DNA of 62,000 nucleotides from Bugula neritina (Eukaryota; Bryozoa; Gymnolaemata; Cheilostomatida; Bugulidae): NCBI GenBank assembly GCA_964035545.1, contig OZ037773.1, positions 10,418,251 to 10,480,250 of the forward strand, read 5' to 3'. Shown piece by piece: positions 1 to 11,757 of this stretch (position 1 is its first letter; each line of letters starts with the position of its first letter). The notes under the pieces were generated by a model. It saw only the letters and a program-made list of their open reading frames with translations, ran no database searches and was not told where the DNA came from. The position numbers and the translations under genes were made by a program.

Positions 1-3000
1 TTCTCTGGCTTTCATACATATCCGCTAGCTTTTGATGAATAGCCGCAATGTCAGAATGGTTGGTGTCTAACCCATGTAGCTTCTTTTGCATTTCCAGTGC
101 CAAATTGAGGTACTCTATAGCTTTTTCCTGTTCTTTCGAAACATTGTGAATGTCGGCCAAGGATCCATAACAGTTTGCAATGTCACAGTGGTTGGCATTT
201 TCACCGTATGTACGTTTGAAAATCTTTAGTGCTTTTTCATACTCCTTTATTACAGAAGGGAAATTGCCCTTTGTACAATAGAGCTCAGCAATTACCTGAT
301 GTGACCTTCCAATGTCCACATGATTCGTATGTTTGCCATGAACACGTTCAATCATGTTGTGTGACAATGTGCAATACTTTTCAGCATCCTTGGTCCTGCC
401 CATGTCGCTGCACGCTCGTGTCATATCTCGGTAGCATATCGCAATGTCCCTGTGATCAGCATTCTCTCCATGCAGTTCCTTTAGAATCCTCAGACAATTT
501 TCATAATGTTCCAGTGCTTTGTTAAAATTTGCAAGTAGTTGGTGCACATTTCCAATATTAGTTTGATTTGTAGCCAATTGAGGGCAATTTTTGTCTTCAA
601 GTTTGTTCAGTATTTCAAATTCTTTGCTGTAGCTTTCCAAAGCATCATCAAATTTTCTTATTGCACACTCCAAGTCCCCAATTTGCCTGTAGGTTTCACC
701 AGTATCTTTATGATCTGGAAAGTTCTGCAACAAACCTAAAGAGTATTCGTAGTACTCTAAAGCACATTCATAATTGCCATTAATTTTGTGTGCCTCACCA
801 CAATCTCTATGTGCAGCTGCAAGTTGTAAATTATGACTACCTTCTCGGTAAATTTCCTTAAATGTAGTCAATGATCGGTTGCAGTGTTTTAGAGCTTCAA
901 TGCTGTCTCCCAATTTTATGTAAGCCTTGCCGACATTGTTGTGGGCAGTCGCTATTTCAAGATTGTTAGCATCATCTCCAAAACATGTTTTTAGAGCTTC
1001 CAAGGCAATCATACTATTTTCTAAAGATTTTTGATACTCAGCTCTTTTGAAGTAAAATACTCCAAAGTGAGAGTAGACACTCGCACTATCAACATTGCAA
1101 TTAGAGTTTTTATAGAAATGGTTCAGCATGTCTAATGATTTGTTCAAATGCTCTAACACCTGCTCGTCAGATCCATCTTCCATAAGTGTGTAACTAATTT
1201 TTAAGTGAATAAGAGCAAGATCTCGATGACCAGTTTTTTTTTTGTAAATAGGCTTCAATATTTTAAGACAAGATTTGAAGCATTGCCGCGCAGCTTTAAA
1301 CTCTTTCTGCTTTAAATAGGCTATTCCTATTTTTTCAGATATTGTTGCTGTTTGCCTATTTCCATATTTTCCAAAAATTTGTTCCATAATTTGCAGTGCT
1401 TTCTCGTAATATCGAACTGCTTCTGAAAAGTTTCCGTTTTCCAGATGAACATCTCCTACCGAGCTGTAGCCTATAGCTACAGTAGGCTGCAGAGAAGTAT
1501 TTTCACCTGCAGCAAATCTAAGCAAATTTAATTCGTCAACCTCAATTTCAAATTTTTCAGGCAGCTTTCCAACAGCTTCTGAACTAATAGACTTGATAAT
1601 ATCTCGTGTATCATCATAACTAAATTCTAATATTTGTAGTGATTCAACGATTAATTGAAATGCCAGTGTAAAATTTCCTACTTCTGAATATACTTGTGCT
1701 GCTGATCGTAAAATTTCAGCCAAAAGAAGCAAAACTTTGTGGGGTGTGTCAGTTTTTTCTAATAGAAGGTATGCATCATCAAAATACTTCAGAGCTTTGT
1801 CCCATTGCTTTAGCTTCTGATAGACTCTGCCTAGAAGGTGAAGGCTATGAGCTAGTCGTGGGTCAGCGGAGGATTTTCTGAGAGCAATACTTCGAATAAT
1901 TTTGGCTTTTGCCAAGACTTGCAGACTTTTATCAAACTGTTCTTTGTGTAAATATATGAGTCCTTCTTCTTCTAGACTCTGAGCAAACTCTAGACTTGAA
2001 TGTGTTTCACCATTATACAGCTTCTTTAGGATATCTTGCGAGAGCTTGCAGTATTTCAAAGACTCTTCATAGTTCCACAGATTGCATAGAATTTTAGCCA
2101 TGTTTCTATAGCACCTGGATAAGTCAAGGCTACTTGAGCTCTCACCATATCGATGTCGCAGCTTTTGAAGACATACTTGTTGATGCTGTAATGCTTCTTC
2201 AAAGTTTTCTTGCTCAAGTTGCACAGCAGCCATTGTTTCACAATAAAAAACTTCTATGTCATAATTATCTTCTATTGACAAATGCATTGGTTCAATCAAT
2301 TTCAATGAACACCTGACGAATGCTTCGGACTGATCAAAAAACTTTAGGTGGCGGCAAGTAGTGGCTAATGCTTTGTACGCGTGTGAAGCAGTTTCTAGCA
2401 TTTGTTTACCAGCATCATCGGTTGGTGACATGCTTTTGAAAAATTTATCTAAATTGTTGTTCAAAGGAAAACTTGTTTTACCACTTATTTTATGACTTAG
2501 TATTTTAAAGACTTCTTCGAGCACCTGTAGAGATTGCCTGTAGCAAAATATTGTATTCAAACTGTCTGCAGATAGAATCTTCCACTTGAGACTTTCTTCA
2601 ACTGTTGCACTATTTTTATCCAACCATTCCAAGTAATTGAGAGCTGTTTCATGCAATCCATTTGACAGCAGCAAATAGCAACAGATCTCTGCACATTTCT
2701 TATCATGTGCAGAATTGGCAAGCAGCGGAGCTTGCGCGTTTTTGGCCGTTAAAAGTGATGTACATCCATTCTCTAAAACACCTGACCCCAATGCGTTTCT
2801 AATTCTCTTTAGGGCGGAAAAATGATCACCAGTAAAGAATATTACTTCCGTTTTTATCCAAATATTATTAACACTTTCATTTCGAATATATCCGATTGAT
2901 TCTTGCAGATGGATTGCTAAATTGCGGCTAAGAAAAAATGTTAATTTGTAGCCAAGTTTTCTTGCATTTAAGGCTCTTCTTGCAAAATTTTGAATCAAAT

Positions 3001-6000
3001 TTTTCATTGGGACAAGAATGCAGCCAAGAGCAATAAACAAGTTTGGAGGTATGTGATATCGATCAGTGCTTTTGGAATTGAAACATTTGTACAGTGATAC
3101 AAGATCGTACTTCGAGTTTGAGTGCAGATAAGTGCAGAGCCGAGTGTATATTGACAAAGCTAGCAGAAAGTGAATAAGGGAACAGTTCCTCATCGACAGC
3201 AAACCAATTTTAACCAAGTCCTCATACTTTTCCCAGGGATATTTAGATGATAGATTAAATAAATGACCAATATCTGTAGCTATAATTGTTGGGAATCGAA
3301 AAATATCTGTTTTGACTTTAATATCAAAGTTTTCGGGTGGTCCAAAAGTTGTGAACGTTGGCTTAAAACTGTATTTCTCCATATCACTAAAAAGAGTATA
3401 CAGTCGCTTCTCAATAATTCGCGAGCAATTAATGCCGTTTTCAACTTCAAACTCAAGTTGAGCTGTTTGAAATTTGTTTAGTAGGTGATTACCACCTGGG
3501 CTGGCATATATCTCAATGGTTGAGAAGAGCAAGTCGGACACGTCGCCCACTTGCTCTGCAGGGTCTGCCATGGCTTCCTTCTTGTAAAGCTCCATCAACT
3601 CATCTACTGTTAAGATATAGCTTTTACCTCCAGGCTTACCAGTAGGAATATTTCCAGCCGGCTCACTTATTCCATCAAATCTAAAGCCCACTCTTATGCT
3701 CCTCAGCAAGGATTGCATTTCTTTAGAATCTAGTTCTGGTTCCTGTATGTCATATGATTTGAGAGGGGTCTCTCCGCAGTTCCCTAGTCTGAAGTACGTG
3801 TCCATGGCAAGATCTTTAAAGTACTGGAGCTCCTCATCTGATTCAACAATAAAAATATATTCTAAATCAGAATAGGGAGTTGCCTCACCTCTAGCGATTG
3901 AGCCTAGCCCAACGACTGCAAAAGAACAAGGCGGCTCTCTCCCTTGTCTCTTTAAAATGCTGATACTAGAGGTGATGATTTTATTAGCAATAATCACAAG
4001 ATTATCACTGCTAACTTTAGTTAGCTCAAAAACTTTTTTCGTAAACGTTGAAGAGATGTCATTTTCCTTGTTATCAAAGAAGTCATCAATGTTGACTTTT
4101 TGCTCCAATTCTTTCAAACTCTGCAACTCATTTACTGTCTCACTCCGAAACTTTCCTAGCAATTCTTTGTGGTCTTTGGTGAGCTGCTGAAACTCTTTAA
4201 ATGTTAATGGATGAGAATTTTTATACCAGCTTTTTTCTATGTCGTAAATCTTTTCTTCTTTGCCTAGTTCTACTTTATGTTGGCTAACTGTAAGGCTGGC
4301 ATTTGCTAGTCCATGAGCCTAAAGTATTTATAAAAACTATTCAGCATGCACCTAACATCTAACTAAAAGTTTGTAAACACTTAAGAGTAGCCATGTTTAA
4401 GATTATTGTCATTTAGTGCATTCATTGTCAAACTCTAACTTATATTTCACTAGTAGATTTCATGTTTCCACATTGGTAATATAATATTTCCAAGATGTGA
4501 TAAGACTTACTTTAAGATAAAGTGACCAGTCATTGCCAACTTTATCTGCCTTTGAGTGATATCTCTTTGTCAGCTGGTCTAGTAATAAAATTTGTTCCTC
4601 TTTTGTTTCTATTAACAATATAAAAGTAGATAATTTCCTATAGAAATCATTCTTCTATAACCTTTGTTACAATACCAAGTTTTAAATTTCATGCAATATA
4701 ACAAATATTCACATGGTGCATAAGATATTTGTATCAGTTGTACCAGAGTTTATTCTAATTATAATTGTTTTTAATTATCATAAATTTTAGCCTGACAGTT
4801 CTCCAAATATGTCGCATGCAGTCAGGTCTTGATATTTACAGTTGGTAGCCTACCTAACAACTACTACATACAGCAGAGGTTAGAGTGCTACATTATGGCA
4901 AGTATTCCATTAGATGCCTAACTTTCTTTAAAATTGTACTTTTGTTAATATATACTTACTTTCCACTCTACTATCCATACTTATTAAAGCTGACTCAGTT
5001 TTTCATTTTATTCCAATTTATCTCAGTTTCCGCTGTAGATCTCAGTTTTAGTCAAACTTGCAAGTCTTTTCTATCTCTTCCTCTACAAAGAAAGAAGTGG
5101 AGTTATAGCTGTGATGATCAGTTCACGTTCCTACACAGCAATAACTTTTCTATATACTGTTGGTAGCATGCAGGTATATCAAGCAGACAAATAAACACAA
5201 AGAATGTTTTAATATTGTTTTGTTCGTAATATGACTATGCTATTGTTATAACTATAATGCTTAATATTGATTATCCAGCATATACCTCAATGCTTTTTAT
5301 CCATGTTTGACAGTGTGGTTTGAGTAAATATAAAAGGGGGCTTTACCTGAAAGTAAGGGGATTCCCCTGCATATATCATAATAATATGACTGATAAACTC
5401 AGTCTATTGGTACAAGTACATAGTCCAAACAGCTAAGAGATATGAATTATTGAAGAGGTATGATTTTAACCTACGTGTGGCCAACAGTGATAATTTCATT
5501 GAAATGATGCAATATGGTACTAGAAAGCAGAAGTTTCATTATTTCTACCTGTATTTGAAAGTTTAGTAAAGTTGGCCAACAAAACCTGTGGCTAAACTGT
5601 TATGAAGCATGCAGTACAAGTTGAACAGTATTATCAAGGAATGAATAGCTATGGCCTTCTACCATCAAACCAATATTCTGGTTTTATAATAAACATCAAC
5701 TGAGACGTAGTAAAGATGCATTAAAGTTAATGTGATGTTTAGGTTTGCTTAGCTAAATTTTATGTATATGAGTGAGTTAACGGGGTGTTTGCATCATTTA
5801 ATCTAGATGGGAATATTGGAAGTTTTTAAATGTGTTTTAAAAGCTACCGCAATCCACGAAAATAAATTTATAGAAAATAATTGTATTTATATCTACCATT
5901 AATTGTATCTTTATAATTGCCATTTGTAATTTCACTCTCATAATCTATCATCCAATTGAAGCCATATGATTAAGTTTCAGTGTAATACTTAATTTTACTG

Positions 6001-6314
6001 AGTTATAACAACAGAATTGCTTTATAATACCTATAATACAGCTCACAGAGAAGTCATGTTTTGCATTCCCTATGAAAGTTTTATTCTAAAGCAATATAAT
6101 GAATAACTTTGGACATCCTTTTACTTACTACCAGCTTCCCAGCTGTACGTATGTTATTAGACATTTTATTAGATATATATATATAGAATCACTTGTATAA
6201 CAGCTACTAGTTTATAGGCAATTGCTGCATGCATATAATATGGTACACTGATATGTAATATATATAGCATCAAAAACTTACCTTCAATCTATTCGCAGTT
6301 GATGGAGAGATCAT
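1..6314 (-). CDS. Nucleotidyltransferase (DUF294/GlnD N-terminal-like) - TPR repeat protein, 3' end outside window
   Basis: Three exons read in phase on the minus strand: 6314-6282 (11 codons from an ATG with an in-frame TAG three codons upstream), 4654-4511 (48 codons) and 4318 to the left edge, an open exon of over 1,430 codons. Splice sites are GTAAGT donors at 6281 and 4510 and AG acceptors at 4655-4656 and 4319-4320. Around residues 194-212 the protein has GLGSIARGEATPYSDLEY, the GS...DxE signature of nucleotidyltransferases related to the GlnD/DUF294 N-terminal domain. A helical stretch follows, then from about residue 740 to the edge come tandem 42-aa TPR units of the kinesin-light-chain type, many with YGENANH-like linkers. 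Proteins with this order are known in invertebrates, but their substrate is not established. The TPRs would be a protein-binding scaffold. No signal peptide or membrane segment is seen. The family call rests on the motif and domain order. Confidence 0.85.
4655..6281 (-). other. Intron 1 of the nucleotidyltransferase-TPR gene
   Basis: AT-rich intron of 1.6 kb, with no exon-like open stretch fitting the flanking phase. It carries one copy of a dispersed repeat (about 5170-5700) that recurs near 47.4-48.5 kb. The proposed exon 2 acceptor at 4655-4656 is preferred over one at 4609-4610, because it alone keeps phase with exon 1. Confidence 0.6.
5170..5700. repeat. Dispersed repeat, copy A
   Basis: Shares long blocks with 47380-48420. 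Examples are the run CTTTACCTGAAAGTAAGGGG followed by a C-run near 5340, the CTCAGTCTAT block near 5400, and the TATTTCTACCTG and CAACAAAACCT blocks near 5540-5590. No coding potential is seen. Probably a non-autonomous transposable element; its ends were not defined. Confidence 0.6.
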
Positions 6315-7169
6315 TGAGGACTAGATATCAAGTACTGAGTCTCATATACTGAACTCAACCTGCCAGGAGTGACAGAATATTTTGTATATTGACTATATAG
6401 CTATTGTAAAGTATGTGCAGTGCTTTGGAAGTTGTTATCAAATGCCGCATGACAGAAGATGTACTTCACTTATCAGCTTTACAGTTTGACTATCAACAGC
6501 GGCTTTGTTTGAATGGAGGTACTATGTGCACTCAGTGAACACTGTGTATATAGTGCAATGTGTATTATATAGTACAATGTGTATAATGAAAAGTGTGTAT
6601 ATTGAATAGTGTAGGAGGAAATAACTTCAAATTATCCTTTGATTTATAATTTCAACAAACTGCCCACTCAGCTTACCAAGCAGCATGCAAGTCTATATAT
6701 TAGCTGGCCAAGTGTGTTTAGTTACCAATTTAATATAATTATATTCAAATAAAAATTACCACATGTTTATCACTATAATTATACATAAAATATAAAAACA
6801 CAAAATGTAAAAACACATATAAGTTATGTATAGAAAAATACAATATATATACATATATAATGCAAGTATAAAATTCATCACATTGTTACTCAGAGATTAA
6901 ATGTCATAAAAGAGATTTTTTTGGTGTAAAAAATATATAAAATAAAGTATATAAATTTATCAAATAATATTTTTATTTATTATAGCTGCATAAATCTCCT
7001 TTTAATCCAGTATAATTTTGTATTAAGTAAAACGTTTACCTATGAACCAATAGTGAGTATTGTATTTGATATAGAGATATTTTACTAAACAGATAACAAA
7101 ATATAAGTTAAATTACTTTTTTTATTTTAAAAAAGTAATCTAATTTATAAATTCAGAAAACCTTTGCAC
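6315..7169. other. Intergenic, AT-rich
   Basis: Contains the 5' flank of the nucleotidyltransferase-TPR gene and the 3' UTR of the next minus-strand gene. An AATAAA is read on the minus strand near 7128-7133, about 40 nt after that gene's stop. Otherwise only A/T-rich simple sequence. Confidence 0.5.
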
Positions 7170-8747
7170 TTATCGCTGCCTCCTTCTCTTAGCCTCGTGC
7201 TCATATCTAGCAGAAACTAGACACAAGACTGTAACCATTACTAAGGAAGTCAGGCTAAAGGTCGTGTGACATGAGTCAGCCATGTCCAGACAGCCGACAG
7301 CAAACCCTATGACCACACACCAACACGGGAAAAGAAGGTACAGAGATATAAGGTGCCGCATGCGCTCTTCTCTTGGCTGTCTACTGTGCTGTAACAGTGG
7401 CTGCCGTAGTGAGTCATCAGATGAGTCATTCTCTGACAGGTTATTGTTGATGCTGCCAGGAAGTTGAGCTGGCAGTGACACCAGAGAAGAAGCATCACGT
7501 CTGCTGCTGCCATGAGCATTAAATGGAAAGTGGCCGCCAGAGCTTGTATAGAATCCTACAAGAGATCAAACTCTGTATCTTTCTTATAGAGAGATTTCTA
7601 TTGTTTTAGTATGAAGTTAGCTATTTGCATGTAATTTACTCTGTCAAAATGACAATCATGCAACATATACAAATAATATTGAATTAGAAGTTTGAGAAAA
7701 CAGTTATGTGCTGCTGTTGAGAATGTTTTATCTCAGATCATTTTCTATTCATCTACAATTAGCATGAAAAATACTTTTAATACTACCTCACAGCAATATG
7801 CCTCTTTTTAAGAAATATTGTATTGAAATTTGAAGCTTTTCACTTGAATATATATATATAACTTGTTATAACAGCATATAACATATAAAAATTGCATCAA
7901 TTGCTATGTTGTTGTATTTTGATATAACAATTTTTTATATGATGCGTAAACAGATGTATTTTTTGTACTGTAATACACAATAAAACATTATATCACTTTG
8001 CACATCATATTAAGTTGCTGATAATATTAGTATATTAATCCTAAACAATTGTCTCTAATATATCGCAGTTTTATTATAAGTTACATTATGTACAATACTG
8101 TATTATACTATACTAAATCGTATTATATTATATCATATTGTGATATATTATGCCATAACCGCACTAATTGTAGCATTGCCAACGTTGTTAAAACTCAAGA
8201 CACTCCTAATAATTTACGCTATTATCACACAACAACATAAAGAAGGTTGGGCAACTCTAAAACATTTATTCAACGTCACTTAGGTTTGTACTTATATCTT
8301 AAAGCTCAACTCAAACAGGTTTTGCTCAAATTATAAACAACTTATTAAAGAAAAGATAGAAATTAAATAAATCCTCAACCAACCTCTATTTCCTTCCACA
8401 TCCTGACCTGGTACTAGAGTCTCCTGACTGAAGCCGGTAGGGAATCCGGGGACAAGATAGAAACTAGCCGAACTCTCAAACGAGTTGTGTAGCTGATCAT
8501 AGCTAGCACCAAATGGAACTTGGGTGCTAGCTGTATCAAGTTGTACTTGAGTACTAGCTGTACTGAGTGGTACTTGAGTACTAGTCACAGCTATGTTGTC
8601 GCTAGTGCTGGACTCTGTGTCACTGAAGGGAGACTGATCGCTGCTTGAACCATCGTCAGGAGGATCACCGCCAACCCGTGTGGAAGTTGAAGACTCCGTG
8701 TCTGTTGACTCAGGACTTGAGAATGTGGAATAGTTATGTGCGGCCAT
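7170..8747 (-). CDS. Ser/Thr-rich protein with two C-terminal membrane segments, unknown family
   Basis: Two exons on the minus strand: 8747-8384 from an ATG in good context (AAAATGGCC), and 7555-7170. The donor is GTTGGT at 8383 and the acceptor AG at 7556-7557, splitting a Gly codon. Together they give 249 aa. Residues 1-120 are rich in Ser, Thr, Asp and Gln and include three 9-aa repeats around STQVPL. A second polar segment is followed by hydrophobic stretches at about 190-210 (LISLYLLFPCWCVVIGFAVG) and 220-237, and a basic tail ending KRRRQR. There is no N-terminal signal peptide, so it is probably a tail-inserted two-pass membrane protein with a long cytosolic N-terminus. I do not recognise the family. 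A polyadenylation signal lies about 40 nt past the stop. The phase match across the intron is the main support for a real gene. Confidence 0.72.
7556..8383 (-). other. Intron of the membrane-protein gene
   Basis: AT-rich intron of 828 bp with TATA-like runs near 7850 and 8090-8150. No other feature seen. Confidence 0.6.
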
Positions 8748-9495
8748 TTTAACTGCAGTTCACTCTTACAGAATTCACAAGTAGAACAGTTAGTGTTGAG
8801 AGTTTCACACGACTGCCAGCTGATAGTGAGGCATTGTAATAGATGTCTCTTTTATCTCACGCAGACTTGGTATCAGCCAGAAATATATTGGTTACTAATT
8901 CTAGGAACCTTTTATCTAATGACATTGTGATACCCAAAGCTGATAAAGTGCTGTTGTATTACTAACACAGGTATAATAACTATTACTGTAATTTCAATAT
9001 TTTAGGATAAAAACTTAAGTAAGACGAAACTGATCATAAGCTGCTGTTGAGCCTATCCAAGCATTAGTGGAGGTAACTAGCACCTCTCATTATCATTTTT
9101 AGTGAAATGTCAAATTATTGAATGTGGATTTCGGTCAGCATTAGAATCTGCATAGTTACAGTAATTAGTAGTTCATACTTTAATAGCTGTACATGTTTAT
9201 TTGGTTTTAGTCATTATTGCCAATGTATTCTCATTCATTGCATGAAAGTTGACAATATTATAAAATTATTTTGGTTTGCTCTGTTGTCATCGCAATGCAG
9301 TTTTTTTCAGAGTTGTGTTCTTTTTAATTATGAGAATACTACAAGATCTCTAACATAGTAGAAGAACTGTCACTTGACTAGAATATGTAGCTAGCCCTCC
9401 CAGGTATGAAACAGCTACTGGAATATGCCAGATTTCACAATATATTTGAAATTTAGCACTTAGCAGAGCATTATAACAAAACTGGTTGAAATAAA
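8748..9495. other. Intergenic
   Basis: Holds the 5' flank of the minus-strand membrane-protein gene and ends at the polyadenylation signal of the peptide gene to the right. A 78-codon plus-strand open stretch at 9122-9358 has no codon or domain support. Confidence 0.5.
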
Positions 9496-9501
9496 TTTAT
9501 T
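9496..9501 (-). terminator. Polyadenylation signal of the six-cysteine peptide gene
   Basis: AATAAA read on the minus strand, about 113 nt after the TGA stop. Confidence 0.6.
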
Positions 9502-9613
9502 CGTCCTAAATATTTGCATCTTTCAATATTGTAATTTGTAAATTTTCACCGTGCTGTCATGTGACTATGACATCATCAGGCATCTGTGATGTCCCAAGCA
9601 CAAGTGTATGATG

Positions 9614-9952
9614 TCACTGGTTTCTGTGATAGTTGTTACAAGCACATCCGTGGCCATTGCAGTAGCCGAAGTCATAGCCTTTAGACCTGCAATGACTTCT
9701 ACAATTCTTTACATCCCCACAAGCCTTTGTCACCAATACGTCTGCAACAGTGAGATAAGAAAGGTGTTTGAATTATCATTCTGACTAAAATGTTGATATC
9801 ACAAATTACTATTCTGATAATGTTGTTTATTTATAGTTACAACTAAGAGACAATGATAATATAATTGACTTAGTATAGATTGTATTATACTTACTTTCCA
9901 GAAGAGATAGGATAACTCCAAATAGAACTGTCAGGAGGATAGTGAACCTCAT
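9614..9952 (-). CDS. Secreted six-cysteine CS-alpha-beta (defensin-like) peptide
   Basis: Two coding exons on the minus strand: 9952-9895 (19 codons plus 1 nt; donor GTAAGT) and 9741-9614 (acceptor TTGCAG, stop TGA). The phase matches exactly and gives 61 aa. Residues 1 to about 19 are a clear signal peptide: MRF, then a hydrophobic run. The mature part has six cysteines at 27, 33, 37, 47, 52 and 54. The spacing C-x5-C-x3-C-x9-C-x4-C-x-C, with a Gly two residues before the fourth Cys, is the hallmark of the CS-alpha-beta fold shared by invertebrate defensins and short scorpion channel toxins. The chain is basic overall. A 5' UTR exon lies upstream and AATAAA is at 9501-9496. The expected role is an antimicrobial or venom-like secreted peptide. 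The sequence cannot say which; a chance cysteine pattern is unlikely with signal peptide, splice sites and poly(A) signal all present. Confidence 0.8.
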
Positions 9953-9980
9953 CTTGGACTGGTTTACTGTTATGAGCTTG

Positions 9981-10126
9981 CTAAAGCAAAACAATAATAT
10001 ACAACAAATGCAAATTACAATACAAAACTCACATCATAAATTTGAGAATTATACTTACAACTAATAAAGTATTGAAAAGTAATTTATTATTACCTGCAGC
10101 TAATAGAGTATTGAGAGAAGTTTTAC
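9981..10126 (-). other. 5' UTR intron of the six-cysteine peptide gene
   Basis: The acceptor GCTTTAG ends at 9981. Two near-identical donors, each GCAG followed by GTAA, lie upstream: one at 10126, and a second about 35 bp closer to the acceptor, inside a short duplicated segment. Either would leave the ATG at 9952 as the first in the coding exon. The upstream non-coding exon would lie around 10127-10170, next to a TATAAT-like box. Confidence 0.5.
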
Positions 10127-10170
10127 CTGCAGTTAGTAGATGATATTGGAAGATTAGGAATTATAAAACT

Positions 10171-11516
10171 TCTGACTTGCCTCTTTGAAAGATGCTAGCT
10201 GTTTAATGTACACCCTGAGCTTTGAGAGTGCATAAAATAGAGTTATGTAATAGTCTACCTTTCTATTGAAACTGAAATATATAATATTATAATTCAAGAT
10301 TGTTTGGAAATAATGAATAGTTTAGTATAAGTATAGCACAGTGCAGCAATCATAAAAGTTTATTCCAACTGTGATTATAATAACTATAATAAAGTTAGCT
10401 GAGTTTAGAGATTGTTTGAGTGCATGTCTGTGTTAACAGGTGGCTACTATAGTAACACTAGCTGTATAATTTCAATGTCTCTAATACTACAGTCATCTAG
10501 ACTACTATAACAATCACCAGGCACTATTTATTCTTAGATAAACATTTTATTCCCTGACAAAAAAGACGGCACCCTTCCTGATATTTTTAATTTGTTGTTA
10601 TTCTTCAAAATATTGTTTTTAGAAGCACAAATAATGAGCCCTTTGGTTCCACCTGCAAGCACCTGCCAAGGTAGCACCATGCAGACAAGTGTCAGTTTTA
10701 TAATATGACATGACACTCAGAGTTGGCAGCCTCTCAAGTCAGCCCCTACTTTCAAATAGTGGCAGTTGAATCATTAGCTGACGTTTGGTGAGATGGACTG
10801 AGTTGTAGATAAATAAATACAGATATATTGGATGAGATGTCAAGTAATTAGGGGAGATGTAGAAAGTCAGCTTCCTGTTGGAGTCTATCTATACAGAGTG
10901 TTAGAGGTAAGTAGTGTATGGGTAGGTAGATTTATACTGTTGGCTATATGATGATATACTATGTATTGTATATGTAATAATATATAAGTAGATTTATATA
11001 CTGTTATATAATGTTGCTATTGTGAAGGACTACATAATATATTATATAATGTAGTAATGTATTATAAACACTAACTGTTATAACGTGAGCTACACAAAAG
11101 CCATATAGCATGAACTAAGGTTGTAAAATACGTATTATAATATTGTTAAAATATATTCTAAATAAATTTATTAGAAACAAATTATTTTCTGCTTTATCCT
11201 CCAAGTAATACATATAGCTTTTAAGGCAGGACAATTTTTATTACTGAACTGTAAAAGCTAAATATAACTGGTTACATTTTGTACATATTAACTGCCAAAT
11301 TCTAAGCAATTGGTCCTTCAGTTATCAGTGAAGCTGTGGATTAAACTGATAACACATTTCATGTTTTCTTTGCTTGAGCAGTTATGAGCAGAGAGAATAT
11401 TGACACAGGGTTCATATCACTGAGAAAGCTGATCTTTTGCTTTTTCATACAGAATAAAAATTTAAGTCAAGAGCAGTTACTTTTTGGGAAACTAAAGTAA
11501 CAAATGAGCTTGCAGG
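10171..11516. other. Intergenic; possible 5' UTR exon of the methyltransferase gene
   Basis: Mostly AT-rich without coding signal. A plus-strand stretch at about 10830-10905 ends in a strong donor (GAG then GTAAGTAG) and could be a non-coding first exon of the methyltransferase. It is not in coding phase with exon A through the visible acceptors. Confidence 0.35.
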
Positions 11517-11650
11517 TGCTCATAGGTGCTTACAGGTGCTCACAGGTGCTTGCAGGTGCTTGCAGGTGCTCGCAGGTGCTTGCAGGTGCTTGCAGGTGCT
11601 CGCAGGTACTTGCAGGTGCTTGCAGGTGCTCGCAGGTGCTCGCAGGTGTT
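11517..11650. repeat. 10-bp minisatellite
   Basis: About 13 tandem units of GCAGGTGCTY just upstream of the first methyltransferase coding exon. Confidence 0.9.
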
Positions 11651-11757
11651 TGAATTAAACAACTCAAAGTCTAGAAAGCCAAAGTAAGCTAAGGTAAGCA
11701 GATACATTACTCAATACTACACTATGTATATGTTTGTTACCAGGGTTACCAGGTAAG

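Noticed and set aside
1696-2316. Short frames on both strands within 1-4318
   Set aside because: They overlap the continuous TPR-coding frame on the minus strand and are shadows.
4609-4610. Alternative acceptor for exon 2 of the nucleotidyltransferase-TPR gene
   Set aside because: It would put exon 2 out of phase with the exon starting at the ATG at 6314; the acceptor at 4655-4656 restores phase and gives plausible protein.
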